Positions 13,301 to 23,082 of a DNA stretch of 64,000 bases are shown one piece after another. Under the pieces are notes generated by a model. It saw only the letters and a list, made by a program, of their open reading frames with translations. It searched no databases and was not told the DNA's origin. The stretch comes from Chlorokybus atmophyticus (Eukaryota; Streptophyta; Chlorokybophyceae; Chlorokybales; Chlorokybaceae). The stretch covers positions 675,088 to 739,087 of the forward strand of contig RHPI01000193.1 in assembly GCA_009103225.1 (NCBI GenBank), read 5' to 3'. The position numbers and the translations under genes were made by a program. The stretch's first letter is position 1; the number at the start of each line of letters is the position of its first letter.

Positions 13301-14439
13301 CACACCCACGCACACCCATGTGCACGCGCGCTGTGAGACAGCGACTACTACTCACATCGCTCTTCAATCCATCCAGCACTTTATCCCTCATCGTCCTCTC
13401 CGCCTCCATGGTCTTGCTGAGGTTGATATCCGTACGGAGATTGATATCCGCCTCATCCTCCCCTCCATGCGTCCTATACTTGAATCCCACATCGTTCTCG
13501 CGGAGCCAACGCTCGCGCTCGGCTGCGAGCTGAAGCACCCGCGCCAGCTTGAGCAAGTCGTGGTTGTTGTTGTTGTTGTTGTTGTTGATGCTGGGTGAGG
13601 TGGAGGACGGGAGGGAGGAGGGGAGGTGAGAGGGGAGGAGGGAGCGGGTGAGGGCGTCGAGGGAGGCGAGGGAGCGGGGGGTCGGGGACTGTGTGGGTGG
13701 GAGGGAGAGAGTGAGTGAGTGGGGTAAGAGTGCGCGCGTGCATGCAAGCGTGAATGTAAGTGTGTCTGCGCATGTGTATATGAGAGCGACTAACGCTGAT
13801 AACTTTGTATACAAACTCACAGGCGTGCGCGCATGCGGGGGCATGTTTGATCACACTTGACGAGCGCATATAATTCCGCATAACTGCATACCGTCATCTT
13901 CAATGCATGTGTTTGTGTGTGCCAGTGGAATGCATGCGTGACGACGTGCGATCAAGTGACACTCATGATTGTCATACCACCCAATCGACACCACAGCAAC
14001 CTTATGGATGTGAGTGATTGAGCGGGTGCTCCATCTCATCTCAATGCACACGTGTTTGTATAGGCACTTTATCCCGTTTGCTAGATGGCATGCTTAAGCG
14101 AGCTGTGTCGAAAAGCTCTAATGTGCACATGATGTGCGTGAAGTGCTGTGCTGTGCTCACAAAATGATGGTTGGCATGATATGTAACTTGTTGGGTTGCC
14201 GACACTTGATCTGACACTGATTTGCACGATATTTCGAATCACACACACTACGTTCACCATCACGCACGCATGTGAACACACACAATTCATCTCACCTCCT
14301 GCAGGGCGTCCACATCCACCGCCCGCACCATTCGCCAGTCCACCCTCGCCACCTTGGGGCAGAACCTGAACCCCGTCATCGCGGTCACCGTCCCCATCCC
14401 TCCAACCCCACCGGTCTCGCCGCCCCTGTCCCTACCCAT
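7385..14439 (-). CDS. CEP290: CEP290-like coiled-coil ciliary transition-zone protein
   Basis: Twenty-three exons give 1199 aa: 14439-14296, 13688-13356, 13196-13041, 12969-12870, 12766-12669, 12587-12309, 12179-12063, 11970-11896, 11785-11318, 11203-11072, 11001-10930, 10809-10699, 10642-10530, 10004-9911, 9808-9724, 9643-9540, 9469-9136, 9052-8949, 8711-8610, 8488-8398, 8329-8172, 7980-7725, 7458-7385. The identification rests on the ends. The C-terminus LDPAFFEEIEEMKGEHGELK followed by SYSQRLGVPF matches the CEP290 C-terminal signature (FDPSFFEEIEDLK...SEQLGV). The N-terminus (VDWRMVRAVDVDALQE) resembles the CEP290 start. The middle is almost all heptad-like coiled coil. CEP290 links microtubules to membrane at the ciliary transition zone. 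Vertebrate proteins are about 2480 aa, so this one is half length. Coding microsatellites occur: Asn-8 in exon 2, an Arg-Glu run in exon 6, Gln/His runs in exon 17. Intron 4 is GC-AG. Another centrosomal coiled-coil protein is possible but less likely. Confidence 0.75.
10015..10385. repeat. Degenerate GTA/GAA trinucleotide repeat region
   Basis: This stretch lies in the CEP290-like intron between exons 13 and 14. It is built almost entirely of GTAGTA/GTTGAA/AGTAGAA-type triplets with interruptions. I see no coding potential. Confidence 0.6.
11253..11308. repeat. CACTAT/CACTGT hexamer repeat
   Basis: A hexanucleotide tandem array (about six CACTAT, then CACTGT units) lies in the intron between exons 9 and 10 of the CEP290-like gene, just after the exon 9 donor. 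Confidence 0.85.
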
Positions 14440-15367
14440 GACGACCACACGCACCCCACTGACTCACACCACCACCCACACCACCGCCGCGGCTGCGGCC
14501 GCCGCCAGGCCGCCAGGCGTTTTCTATATTTAGCGCACGCACGTGCTGCATCGGTACGGTACCAGCACAGGTGCGCCGGGTTCGGTACTCGTACTGCTCT
14601 CAACCTGGGACCCCAAGTTGGGGTCCCACCCCTACTGCTGGTAATAATAATTCATGAGTCATGAGTCATGTATCCTGCGCGGTATTCATGACTGGTATGA
14701 CTGTAACAAGCATCATGAATGTTACCGTTTTGTTGCCGCGTATCGTGCGCGCCGGATGTAGCGCGCTGACGCATCTCCCCTCTACCGCGTCGATAAATAC
14801 GGATATATATACGGAAATCGTCAAACCCGCGGCTGTCATGATTCAACAGGAGAGTGTGCGTAACACCCTACCAACGTTAGAAACAACCTTTGTTGGGGTC
14901 AGTCCCATGTGCTGTTCCCCAAGTTTGGGGACCCGATCTGGACACGTGGTGGGCTCCGCCATTATACTCTGCCTGTTGTTGTGTTGTGGGCTAGGCTGCT
15001 ATCATGCCTATCAGATCAGTGCAGCAAGCGTGTGTGTGACTTAGCTTGTCAGCGAGCTCCTGTTATTTACACTTCTCGCTGCTTGCTGTAGCACTGTAGT
15101 TGTGTGACCTTTTCTCTTGTGGTTTGGTGTGTTGTGTGTGCTTGCGCCTGTGTGATTGTGTGCGGGTGCGTGATACTAGTTGGTGTATCTGCGAGAGGGG
15201 CGACTGAAGCGAAGCCAAGGGGAGGAACATTAGCGGCTGTGTGCATGCGTGCATGCAACTAGCTTGTTTGGGCCAAGCAAAGGAAGGCAAGTTAAGGAGG
15301 AGCAGGGAGGACCTGTGGAGCGTGGTGTTGTTGTTCTGGGTTTGACTTGGACTTGCCCTGAGAACTG
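14440..15367. promoter_or_regulatory. Divergent upstream region of the CEP290-like gene and aquaporin 1
   Basis: Both flanking genes read outward from here. Visible elements are a 21-bp perfect palindrome at 14607-14627 (a GGGACCCCAA arm), a related CCCCAAGTTTGGGG box near 14917-14930, and a TATATATA stretch at about 14803-14811. From about 15190 to 15367 the sequence resembles the 5' leaders of the other two aquaporin copies (24650-24829 and 32215-32402). That part is therefore probably transcribed leader rather than promoter. Assigning TATA or palindrome function is inference. Confidence 0.45.
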
Positions 15368-15485
15368 GTAAGTGACAGTTTCACAACAGTTGTCTCCCAC
15401 TTCATCATCATCTCAACAACACACATCCACCCATCCACACCCAAGCCCACCCATCCACCCCACCCACACCCTTCGACATGTGCAG
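15368..15485 (+). other. 5' UTR intron of aquaporin 1
   Basis: The donor CTG|GTAAGT at 15368 and acceptor TGTGCAG ending at 15485 have direct counterparts in aquaporin 2 (24830-24941, GC donor) and aquaporin pseudogene 3 (32403-32528). An ATG at 15478 lies inside this intron. The translation start is therefore the conserved ATG at 15517. Confidence 0.7.
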
Positions 15486-15516
15486 AGAGTCACACATAAC
15501 CGCGCAATCCAACACA

Positions 15517-18389
15517 ATGAAGAAGGAGTCCTTCTTCCGTCTCAAGTACTGGCCTCGTCTAGGCTCCCTGCGCGACCTCACGGGACCCAACAAGATCCGG
15601 ACCATCTTGTCCGAGTTCATCTGCACGCTCATACTGGGTAAGAGATACGTAAGGGAGTATATATGTGTGTTTACGTGTGTACATGTGCTCATGCATGTGT
15701 GCGCAATTGTGCAGATGTGAGTTTATGCAAACGCGCACGCGCACCCAGACGCACATACACACGCGTGTGACACCGATACACATGCTGTCTACATGTCACA
15801 CACAGCATGTCTGCATGCGCGTGGGTATGCACACATTTCGTGTTGTGTTTTTTACTTGCAAAGTAGTCCTGACTCACCCTTTCTTCATCAGTCTTCTTCG
15901 GTACGGGTGCTGTTGTTGCCACGGGTCTCCCCGAGTTCCATGGCAACGGCGCTGGTTCGGGCGCATTGCCTGCCGTGATCGATCCCGCGCGCACCGTTGC
16001 CATCGCTCTCGCTTTCGGCCTGGTGAGTGTATGTTGGGGTGTTTAATACAGCGTGTTGGCTTGTTGTGTCGGCACAACAACCCAACATTTTTCGTTATAG
16101 TTGTACACTGCCACACACCACAGCTTGCGCTGCATGCGGCACACTTACAAGCATACATTGGCAGGTGCTCGTGTGTTTGGTTGCCATGACTTCGAGTGTG
16201 TCGGGAGGATGCCACGCCAACCCTTCTGTCACCCTAGCATTCTTGATATTAGGTAGTGTGCACAATTGATTGCAGTTGAACTGTGACTTGCTAGCTCAAC
16301 CAATGACTCAACATGTGGGTGCAGGGTACATGCCGGTGTTGCAGGCGATAGGCTACGTGCTCGCGCAGCTTGGTGGTGCCTTGTGTGCGTCGCTGTTGCT
16401 TAAAGCGTCCACACGTTCAGAGGTGCACATGCTTGGTTACATGCGTGTGTGCATCTGTCTGTACGTACATATGGGCATGTGTGGCTGGCCTCATGCGTGT
16501 CTGCGTATGAACACGCGTACATCCAAGGCATGTGGGTCTTTGTACATGCACAAGTGCATATGCATGTGCGTACAGGATATGCTGCCAGTAGTTGTAGACA
16601 CGCATGACATCACTCACAGCATGCCAAACAGCATGCAAGCACCTCCCCGTCAAACATGCATACATGCGTATGTGTGTACCTCGCGCCTCTGTTGGCACGT
16701 TCAAGTGCAAATGGAACTTGTGTGAACATGCGATATGCGGTATGCTTACATATGTTGGCATGTATGTGCCTTTGCATTTGATTACTTTGTCTGCGCCCTT
16801 GCACATTTTTGTGTGCCTGTGTGCATATGTGTGTTGCATTCAGCTTGTGCCACTTCTGCCGAGTGAAACGTTCGAACATTGCCCTGTCTCACTCATCTCC
16901 TTCCTCCTTTCAGTGGCGGCAATCCCTTGGCGCTAACAGCGTCCACGCGGGACTGAGCGCCTGGAACGCGTTCGAGGTTGAAGCCATCGTCACGTTCTTC
17001 TTCGTGCTTGGTAAGATACAAAGTTGTGGTTATTGGTGTGATGCTGTCTATAATTGCAAATTGGGGATGAGTGCATCAGAGCCATATGCACAGACACGCA
17101 CGCACGCACGCACGCACACACAAGCATACACCCTGATGCATACGCACTCTCACGCTCACACTCGCATTTCATTCACACGCACACTCCTGCACTGTCACGA
17201 ACACGTTCTCACACTCTTGCACTTCCACTCCCTCAGTTTTCTCAGTGTCAAACAATCTCCCCCACACCAACACCCACACCCTCACTCACTCACTCACTCA
17301 CTGACCCCTTCTCCCCTCTGATCCGCAGTCATTCTTGGCACGGCCTGCGCCCCGACGGACCGCAACCAGCGCGCTCTCGCCCCCGTCCCGATCGGCTTCG
17401 CGCTCGCGGTTGGAAATCTTGTGCTGATTGCCTTCGATGGGGCGAGCATCAACCCCGCACGCAGCTTCGGGCCGGCGGTGGTGGCGGACAAATGGTCGAA
17501 TCACTGGGTGAGTGTGTGTGTGTGTGTATGTGGATGTGCGTACGCACATGTGTGGGTGTGCATGTGTACACTCTGAGATCCTGCTGATTTGGTAATTCGT
17601 GGAGGAGCCAGGCGCTTATGCACATGCGTGTGTTGGCATGCCATGGGCAGTGCACTGTCCGTGCTTGCGTGCGTGTACGCCTGTGCACATGTATTTGAGT
17701 GTGCGTGTGTGTGGGTGTATAATACAGTATGCAAGGATGCAAGGATTGTGTTTGTATGTCCGCGTGCATGCACAAGTGTACATCAAATGCAGGACATGCA
17801 TGTGTGTATGATACAGATAATCACTTTATTGGAGCAGCGTCGCGCACATTCCAATTCATTCATCGACACTAGCTCAATTATGATTACATGGCTTCACTTG
17901 AGCAACACTTTACAGTCACTGACCAACCTCTTGTTGCCCTGACAGGTGTTTTGGGCTGGGCCGTTGTTGGGTTCGTGCTTGGCGTCGCTCGTGCACGCGT
18001 TCGTGATGACTCCCTCGCACGCGAAAGGCACCCTCAACATGGACTCTGCATCGGTGAGTCAGCAATACACTCTGTGTTTGGTGCACAATCACACGACCTT
18101 CGCGCGTCCACATCTCTGTGGTTGTGCATACACATGCGCACGCACGCACGCACGTGCAGGTTACTTACATGCTGTCTGTTCTTTGTCACAGGCACCTCCG
18201 GTAACGGATGAAAAGAGGCAATCCGTTGAAGAGGGTAGACCCAACAACAACAACACCACCACCAACAACAACAATATCTACGCTGTTGGAGCTTACACAG
18301 CTGAAGGGCTGCATCGACCTCCCGCAGGACCGCCTCCGCGCAAAGGTGGCTTGCTTGGACACACTGTTGGGACGGACATCAACGTGTAG
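15517..18389 (+). CDS. Aquaporin 1 (MIP family channel)
   Basis: Eight exons give 339 aa: 15517-15637, 15892-16022, 16165-16252, 16325-16422, 16914-17010, 17329-17507, 17946-18053, 18192-18389. It is a six-helix membrane channel of the major intrinsic protein family, passing water or small neutral solutes. The first half-helix motif is SGGCHANPSVT with NPS (N103-P104-S105) instead of the usual NPA. The second is SINPARSFGPAVV (N220-P221-A222-R223). The N-terminus MKKESFFRLKYWPRLGS and the C-terminal tail ending GTDINV are cytosolic. The tail carries Asn/Thr runs from an AAC/ACC repeat. Exon lengths 2-7 are identical to those of aquaporin 2, so the two are tandem duplicates. The subfamily (PIP-like or another class) is not certain. 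Introns are rich in CA/GT repeats. Confidence 0.95.
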
Positions 18390-18783
18390 ATGATGTGTTG
18401 GCATTCGCGGGTATGCATGTGTAAATAGTGTGCATACATATGTTGGCGTGCAGGCGGGAGCAGTTGCTTGTTGTAGTTAGTGCAGGTCTTTACAGGCATT
18501 GCACGCAAGGCAGTTGTCTTCATGTTGTAAAGTGCATAGGCGAAACAAGCAGACTATAGTTGCTTTGTAGAGAACTTTGTAGACAAATTGTCGTCATTTA
18601 CTCTGTTGGTGCGCATTTTGTTACTGTGTAAGATGTTGTATGCTGTTGCTACAGCATCCTGTACCTAAGGTGTAATTATGCAAGCTGAAACCAGTAAGCA
18701 TTTTCAATACATATCACAACACTACGTCAGCTTCATGCAGAACAAACCTCTCGCAAACAATACATCGCGTGCGCACAAACCCC
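18390..18783. other. Aquaporin 1 downstream region
   Basis: This holds the 3' UTR and flank of aquaporin 1. The stretch after the stop (GTGTTGGCATTCGCGGGTATG, TGTAAATAGTGTG) resembles the 3' flanks of the other two aquaporin copies. No gene is seen. Confidence 0.6.
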
Positions 18784-18843
18784 AATCAACATAGTGAACT
18801 AAATTAGTTCACTAGTTCAGTTGCGAACATGAACTAAAATAGT
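18784..18843 (+). repeat. 60-bp direct repeat, left copy, flanking the gypsy remnant
   Basis: These 60 bases are identical to 21305-21364. They contain the near-palindrome GTGAACTAAATTAGTTCAC. The gypsy coding remnant starts right after this copy. Confidence 0.9.
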
Positions 18844-18849
18844 CATACC

Positions 18850-20810
18850 TCTTTGGTAGGAACCAGGGTTATGCTAGTGTAAGAGGAGCATCCAGTAGCC
18901 TTTGAGAGTTTCAAGTATAAGCCCGCGGCGAAGAATTACTCGACCACCTATCACGAATTATCAGGTGTTGTGAAAGCGTTGCATAGATGGAGGTATTACT
19001 TAGAGGGGAGGCATTTTAAGGTGATAACTGATCACAACCCCTTAGTGCACCTAAATACGCAACCTAATTTGTAGCGACGCCAAGTAAGGTGGCATGAGTA
19101 TTTGATGCGATATGATTTTGATTGGGAATATAGGCCAGGTAGGAAAAAGGCGGCAGATCCTTTAAGTAGGCATCCCGCATTATCCGAGGATTTGGCGTTA
19201 CTTGCATTGGATTATGTGAGTGACATTCCTAACCAAATAATCGCAAGTTATACTAATTGCCCGGAGTTCCTTTTGGAATTCAACCAAGTGTTAAAACCAC
19301 ATGGGGCATTTTGGTATAAAGATGAAGAAAAGATTGCGGTTCCAATGAATGGGTCACCTAGGTCAAAGGTGATTGAAGAATCACATAATCCCCCTTACCA
19401 TGGCCATTTTGGTATAAGGAAAACTACCGAGCTTTTGGCTAGGAGGTATTGGTGGCCGACCTTAAGAATTGATGTCGAAAGCTTTGTAAAGAATTGTGAC
19501 TCATGCCAAAGGAATAAATCCGTAAGGATAAAACCGGCCGGAAAATTACAACCTTTGCCCATACCAGAGGGGGCTTAGAAGTCTATGTCTGTTGACTTCA
19601 TAGTCCAATTACCTAAAACGGTAAAAGGGAATAACGAAATGGTTGTATTTGTAGACCGGTTTAGTAAGGTTGTTCACTTAGAACCAACTCCTCCAAAATT
19701 TACGGGCGAGGATTTGCCCATGCCTTTTTCAGGATATGGTACTCACAACATGGGATGCCCGTGGATATGATTTCGGATAGGGATTCGCGGTTCACTTCCG
19801 CCTTTTGGCGTGAAGTATGTGATACATTAAATTGAGATAATAAGTTATCCACCGCGTTTCATCCTCAACCAGATGGGCAAACCGAGCATGTGAATCAGAC
19901 AGTGGAACAACTATTGAGGCATTACTCACTAAAGAATATTAGAGATTGGGATACATATCTCCCTTTCGTTGAGTATGCCATCAATGATTCGGTGAATGAG
20001 TCAACGGGGATGACACCATTTGATATTGGTTATGGCCGCCATTTATTAAGTCCAGTTGAGGCTTTAATGGAGAATATGGGGGCTAGAAAAAGAGTCAACC
20101 CCTCGACTCAAATTTTGGCTCAACGATTAGGGCAGGTGCAAAATGAGGCCAAGAGGGCCTTATTAGCAACCCAAAATCGTATGCGTCAATATGCCGATGC
20201 CAAGAGGGCAGAGGCCGTGTTTGAAGTGGGACAAGAAGTCCTACTTAGCACAAAGAATGTGAGGATGGAGTTTCTCGATGGGGCCCGAAAACTATTACCC
20301 CGATGGCTTGGACCATTTAAGGTAATAGAAAAGATAGGGGCTATGGCATTCAAGTTAGAATTGCCACCGAGTCTTAAGATACATAATGTATTTCATGCCT
20401 CGCTATTGAGAACCTATCACTCAGATGGGTCGGTGCAGCCACCACCACCCCCAATGTTTATAGAAGGAGATTGGGAGTATGAAGTTGAGGGTATAATAAC
20501 CCACAAAGGCCGGAAAGGCAGATCTCCCAGTTACTTTGTGAAATGGAAGGGTCATCCGTTCGAAGCATGTGAATGGGTTGACGAACCTAACATGCGATCA
20601 CCGCTTCTGATAAAGAAATATTGGAGGGAGCTAACGGTTGCCCAAAGATGAAGTCCAGGTAGGTCCATTTCTGAAAATATATATTTTCCGCCTTTAGAAG
20701 TAGTTCCACGTTTTGACCTATCAAGTCACTGATCATGGCTTGTTTTCCTAGGTTGGAAAGCGTGGAGAAAGAAATTGAGCAGAGACGCTCAATAACTAAA
20801 GGGGGGGCAT
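18850..20810 (+). mobile_element. Degenerate, 5'-truncated Ty3/gypsy chromovirus
   Basis: Coding remnants read in the order RNase H (from about 18890; TDHNPLVHLNTQ, then DPLSRHP), H2C2 zinc finger of integrase (HGHFGIRKT...CDSCQRNK, ~19400-19515), integrase core (VDFIVQLP, DRFSKVVHLEPTP, ISDRDSRF, FHPQPDGQTEH, ~19585-20050) and a C-terminal chromodomain (GIITHKGRKGRSPSYFVKWK, ~20490-20610). Gag, protease and reverse transcriptase are missing. Reading is broken by stops at 19072 (TAG), 19577 (TAG) and 19833 (TGA) and by a frameshift near 19720-19770, so the copy is dead. A purine-rich polypurine tract ends at 20807, and a probable 3' LTR begins TGTTACGGCC at 20811. No matching 5' LTR is visible. 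Confidence 0.92.
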
Positions 20811-21300
20811 TGTTACGGCCTAGCTACTACAGCTGGTCATGTACAGTGTATATATAAGTTTAATTAGCGAGAGACAAAAGTTTAATGAACCTTGGTTGGA
20901 TTATCTTGGTTTGTTATACAAGCTTTGAATGCGTGTGTTTGTGTTTGAGCTTTAACACGAATGCAATGCATCGCTAATTATAGGCCTGGCTAGTTAGAGC
21001 ATTTGCATGCATCTAATTAGAAGTGGTTGACTAGGAATTACCCTATTCATGAATGTATGGGCGTCTTGAGTAGGAAGATAAAAGCACATGGCTTTAGTAT
21101 AATGATTTATTAACGCGCTGTGGGCTTATGGGGCCAATCGCGTGAAACATCATAGGAAAAAGCATGTGTAATTATAAGGTTCATTTAGGCCAATCCAAGG
21201 CGGCTTATTTGGATCAGATGAATAGAACGAAGTAGCCTACCTAGGGTGAACAAAAAGGACTTCGCGAAATGAGTTCGCGAAGGGGTTGATTCACCTGCGA
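20811..21300 (+). repeat. Probable 3' LTR of the gypsy remnant
   Basis: It begins with TG directly after the polypurine tract, as an LTR should. Its right end is not defined because no 5' copy remains for comparison. It contains no open frame of note. A TATATATAAG box lies near 20850, within the expected promoter region. Confidence 0.5.
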
Positions 21301-21304
21301 AGTG

Positions 21305-21640
21305 AATCAACATAGTGAACTAAATTAGTTCACTAGTTCAGTTGCGAACATGAACTAAAATAGTTCACTGAATCAATTACGAACATGAACTAAACTAGTT
21401 CACTAGGGGTTCGTAAGTGAACTAAAATAGTTCACTGATTCAGTTACGAACATGAACTAAAATAGTTCACTAGGGGTTCGTAAATGGACTAAGAGAATCA
21501 CCCTAATATGAGGGGACTAATAGTTGGGAGAGCCAAAAGTGAATCACTGGTGAACTAAAGTAGTTCACTAGTAAAGTGATTCATAAAGCCGACAAGGTAG
21601 TGAACTAAAGTTGATTCACTAGTGAATCAACTATTAGATC
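21305..21640. repeat. GTGAACTA/TAGTTCAC near-palindromic repeat array
   Basis: The array begins with the 60-bp right copy (identical to 18784-18843). It continues with at least five further units of the form GTGAACTAAAnTAGTTCACTAG, separated by short linkers such as GGGGTTCGTAA and GATTCAGTTACGAA. Spacing is about 33-36 bp at first, then looser to 21640. Each unit could fold on itself. Confidence 0.8.
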
Positions 21641-22154
21641 ACTTCGCGAGTCCTGCTGGTCAATTGCATGTGGTGCCGAACAAAGACCCGAGCTGACTGT
21701 GTGCGACCGTGTGGACGCAGGTGATTTGACAACATGCATGCTTGTATGGCTAACGGGGGCGGGTAGTAGTGTAGAAGATGTAGTGGCTAGCCCGGTGGTC
21801 AAGTTGAATAAAGGTTAGTTGCGGATGCACTTGCATGCGTTATGCATGACACCCTATGCATGCGGACTACCTAGCATACTATCTCTTGTACACATCGTGG
21901 CCTTCAGTTGTGGTTATGTGTGGGGTGGGGTTTGGGGAATGGTTGAGAATGTGGGTGTATTAGTATGTATGGACGTGACATGTGCAATGCTTGCAATATA
22001 TGCCACCCGCAGCCACTACTTTGGCAAACAGGTGGCGATTGGTGTACATGCCATGTGCGCTTCTGAGAGGATTGTGTGCATACAGAGTAGAACGGATTGC
22101 GTGTGTATACATATCTGTTTATGGTCATATAAACGTATCGGATACGATGCAGTT
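21641..22154. other. Intergenic DNA inside the duplicated cluster
   Basis: Part of this stretch (TAGCCCGGTGGT and surroundings near 21790) resembles 28260-28320 downstream of the intact phytocyanin gene. It therefore belongs to the segmental duplication. No gene is seen. Confidence 0.5.
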
Positions 22155-23082
22155 TACAATGGATAGATCTGTGGCATGTACTGTTGCATCAACTTGAAAG
22201 GTTTGATTGCCCTGGACCCTGACGTTCAATGTGTAACATATATGCAATGTTATGCATGTGACCCCATTGTGTTGTTTGCTGAATGACTTGGCTGTTTCGT
22301 GAGCATGCAAGTTAGCCTTTGGTTAGGAAACAGACCCCAATGAGGTAAAACAGCCAACAACCTGTGAAATTGACACATCAGCTCTGGCGTAACTCATGAT
22401 CAGCAGGTTTTCATCATTGCAGATTGCAAAACCGCCCCGTCGCATTGCTCCGCGTAAGAAGAACGGTATGCTGAGTACGCAGTCTGCGTAACTGCCGAAC
22501 AACTGCTTAGCCTCATGGAGAACTGATGCGGTCATTGAGGGTTGTGTAAACAGTACTTGTGAGCTCACCTGATGAACTTGTAACTGAGTTAGACACGCAT
22601 ACATCGCCGGCGTTGAACGGCGCAGTTGTGTTCGCCCAGCTCTGACAATGTGAGTGCGTGTGTAAGCGCGCATGCATCTGTGTGCATGCGTGCGTGCGTG
22701 CGCACACGTACATGTCCGTGCTTATGTCTGTGCTCATTGCAACGAGCACTTGTCTGTGTACACCTGCACGCGCATGCACATGTGTGTGTGCGTGCGCATG
22801 TGCGTCTGCGTGGCTGACAACCATTCCCTCCCATAACAAGTTGAAGCAAGGACTTTGCACCACGCGCCATCAACACATCTGGTACTGCTCGTGGTCTGGT
22901 TCTGGGTTCATGACTGCGGAGGGAGGTGCCTAGCCAGCGTCATCCGGCCTCGGGCCGGTAGAGGTCGGCAACCTCTACCACCCAAGCAGCCGCGCCGGCA
23001 GGGTGCAGCAGGAGAAGCAAGCTCACCGCTGTCGTTGTGAGCACAGCACTGCTGCAGCTGCTTGATGGAGACGCTGCTTCAT
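22155..23082 (-). pseudogene. Phytocyanin pseudogene
   Basis: This is a decayed copy of the intact phytocyanin at 29330-30649. A start-codon equivalent lies at 23082, but the signal-peptide exon is frameshifted by small indels. Exon 2 persists as SWANTTAPFNAGDV (near 22600-22640), with the copper-fold core replaced by unrelated residues. Exon 3 is recognisable at about 22385-22480 but no longer open through the family motif. Only nucleotide similarity to exon 4 remains around 22160-22225. No exon 5 was found. It is divergent to aquaporin 2, as the intact gene is to aquaporin pseudogene 3. Confidence 0.8.
22231..22269. repeat. 39-bp exact repeat, copy 1
   Basis: These 39 bases are identical to 28390-28428. 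They begin GTGTAACATATATGC and end ACCCCATTG. Confidence 0.85.

Noticed and set aside
15478-15516. Upstream ATG for aquaporin 1
   Set aside because: It lies within the conserved 5' UTR intron, so it should be removed from mature mRNA.
18784-21364. The 60-bp direct repeats as the LTR pair of the gypsy element
   Set aside because: The 3' LTR start is fixed by the polypurine tract at 20811, about 500 bp upstream of the right 60-bp copy, and the repeats do not begin with TG or end with CA.
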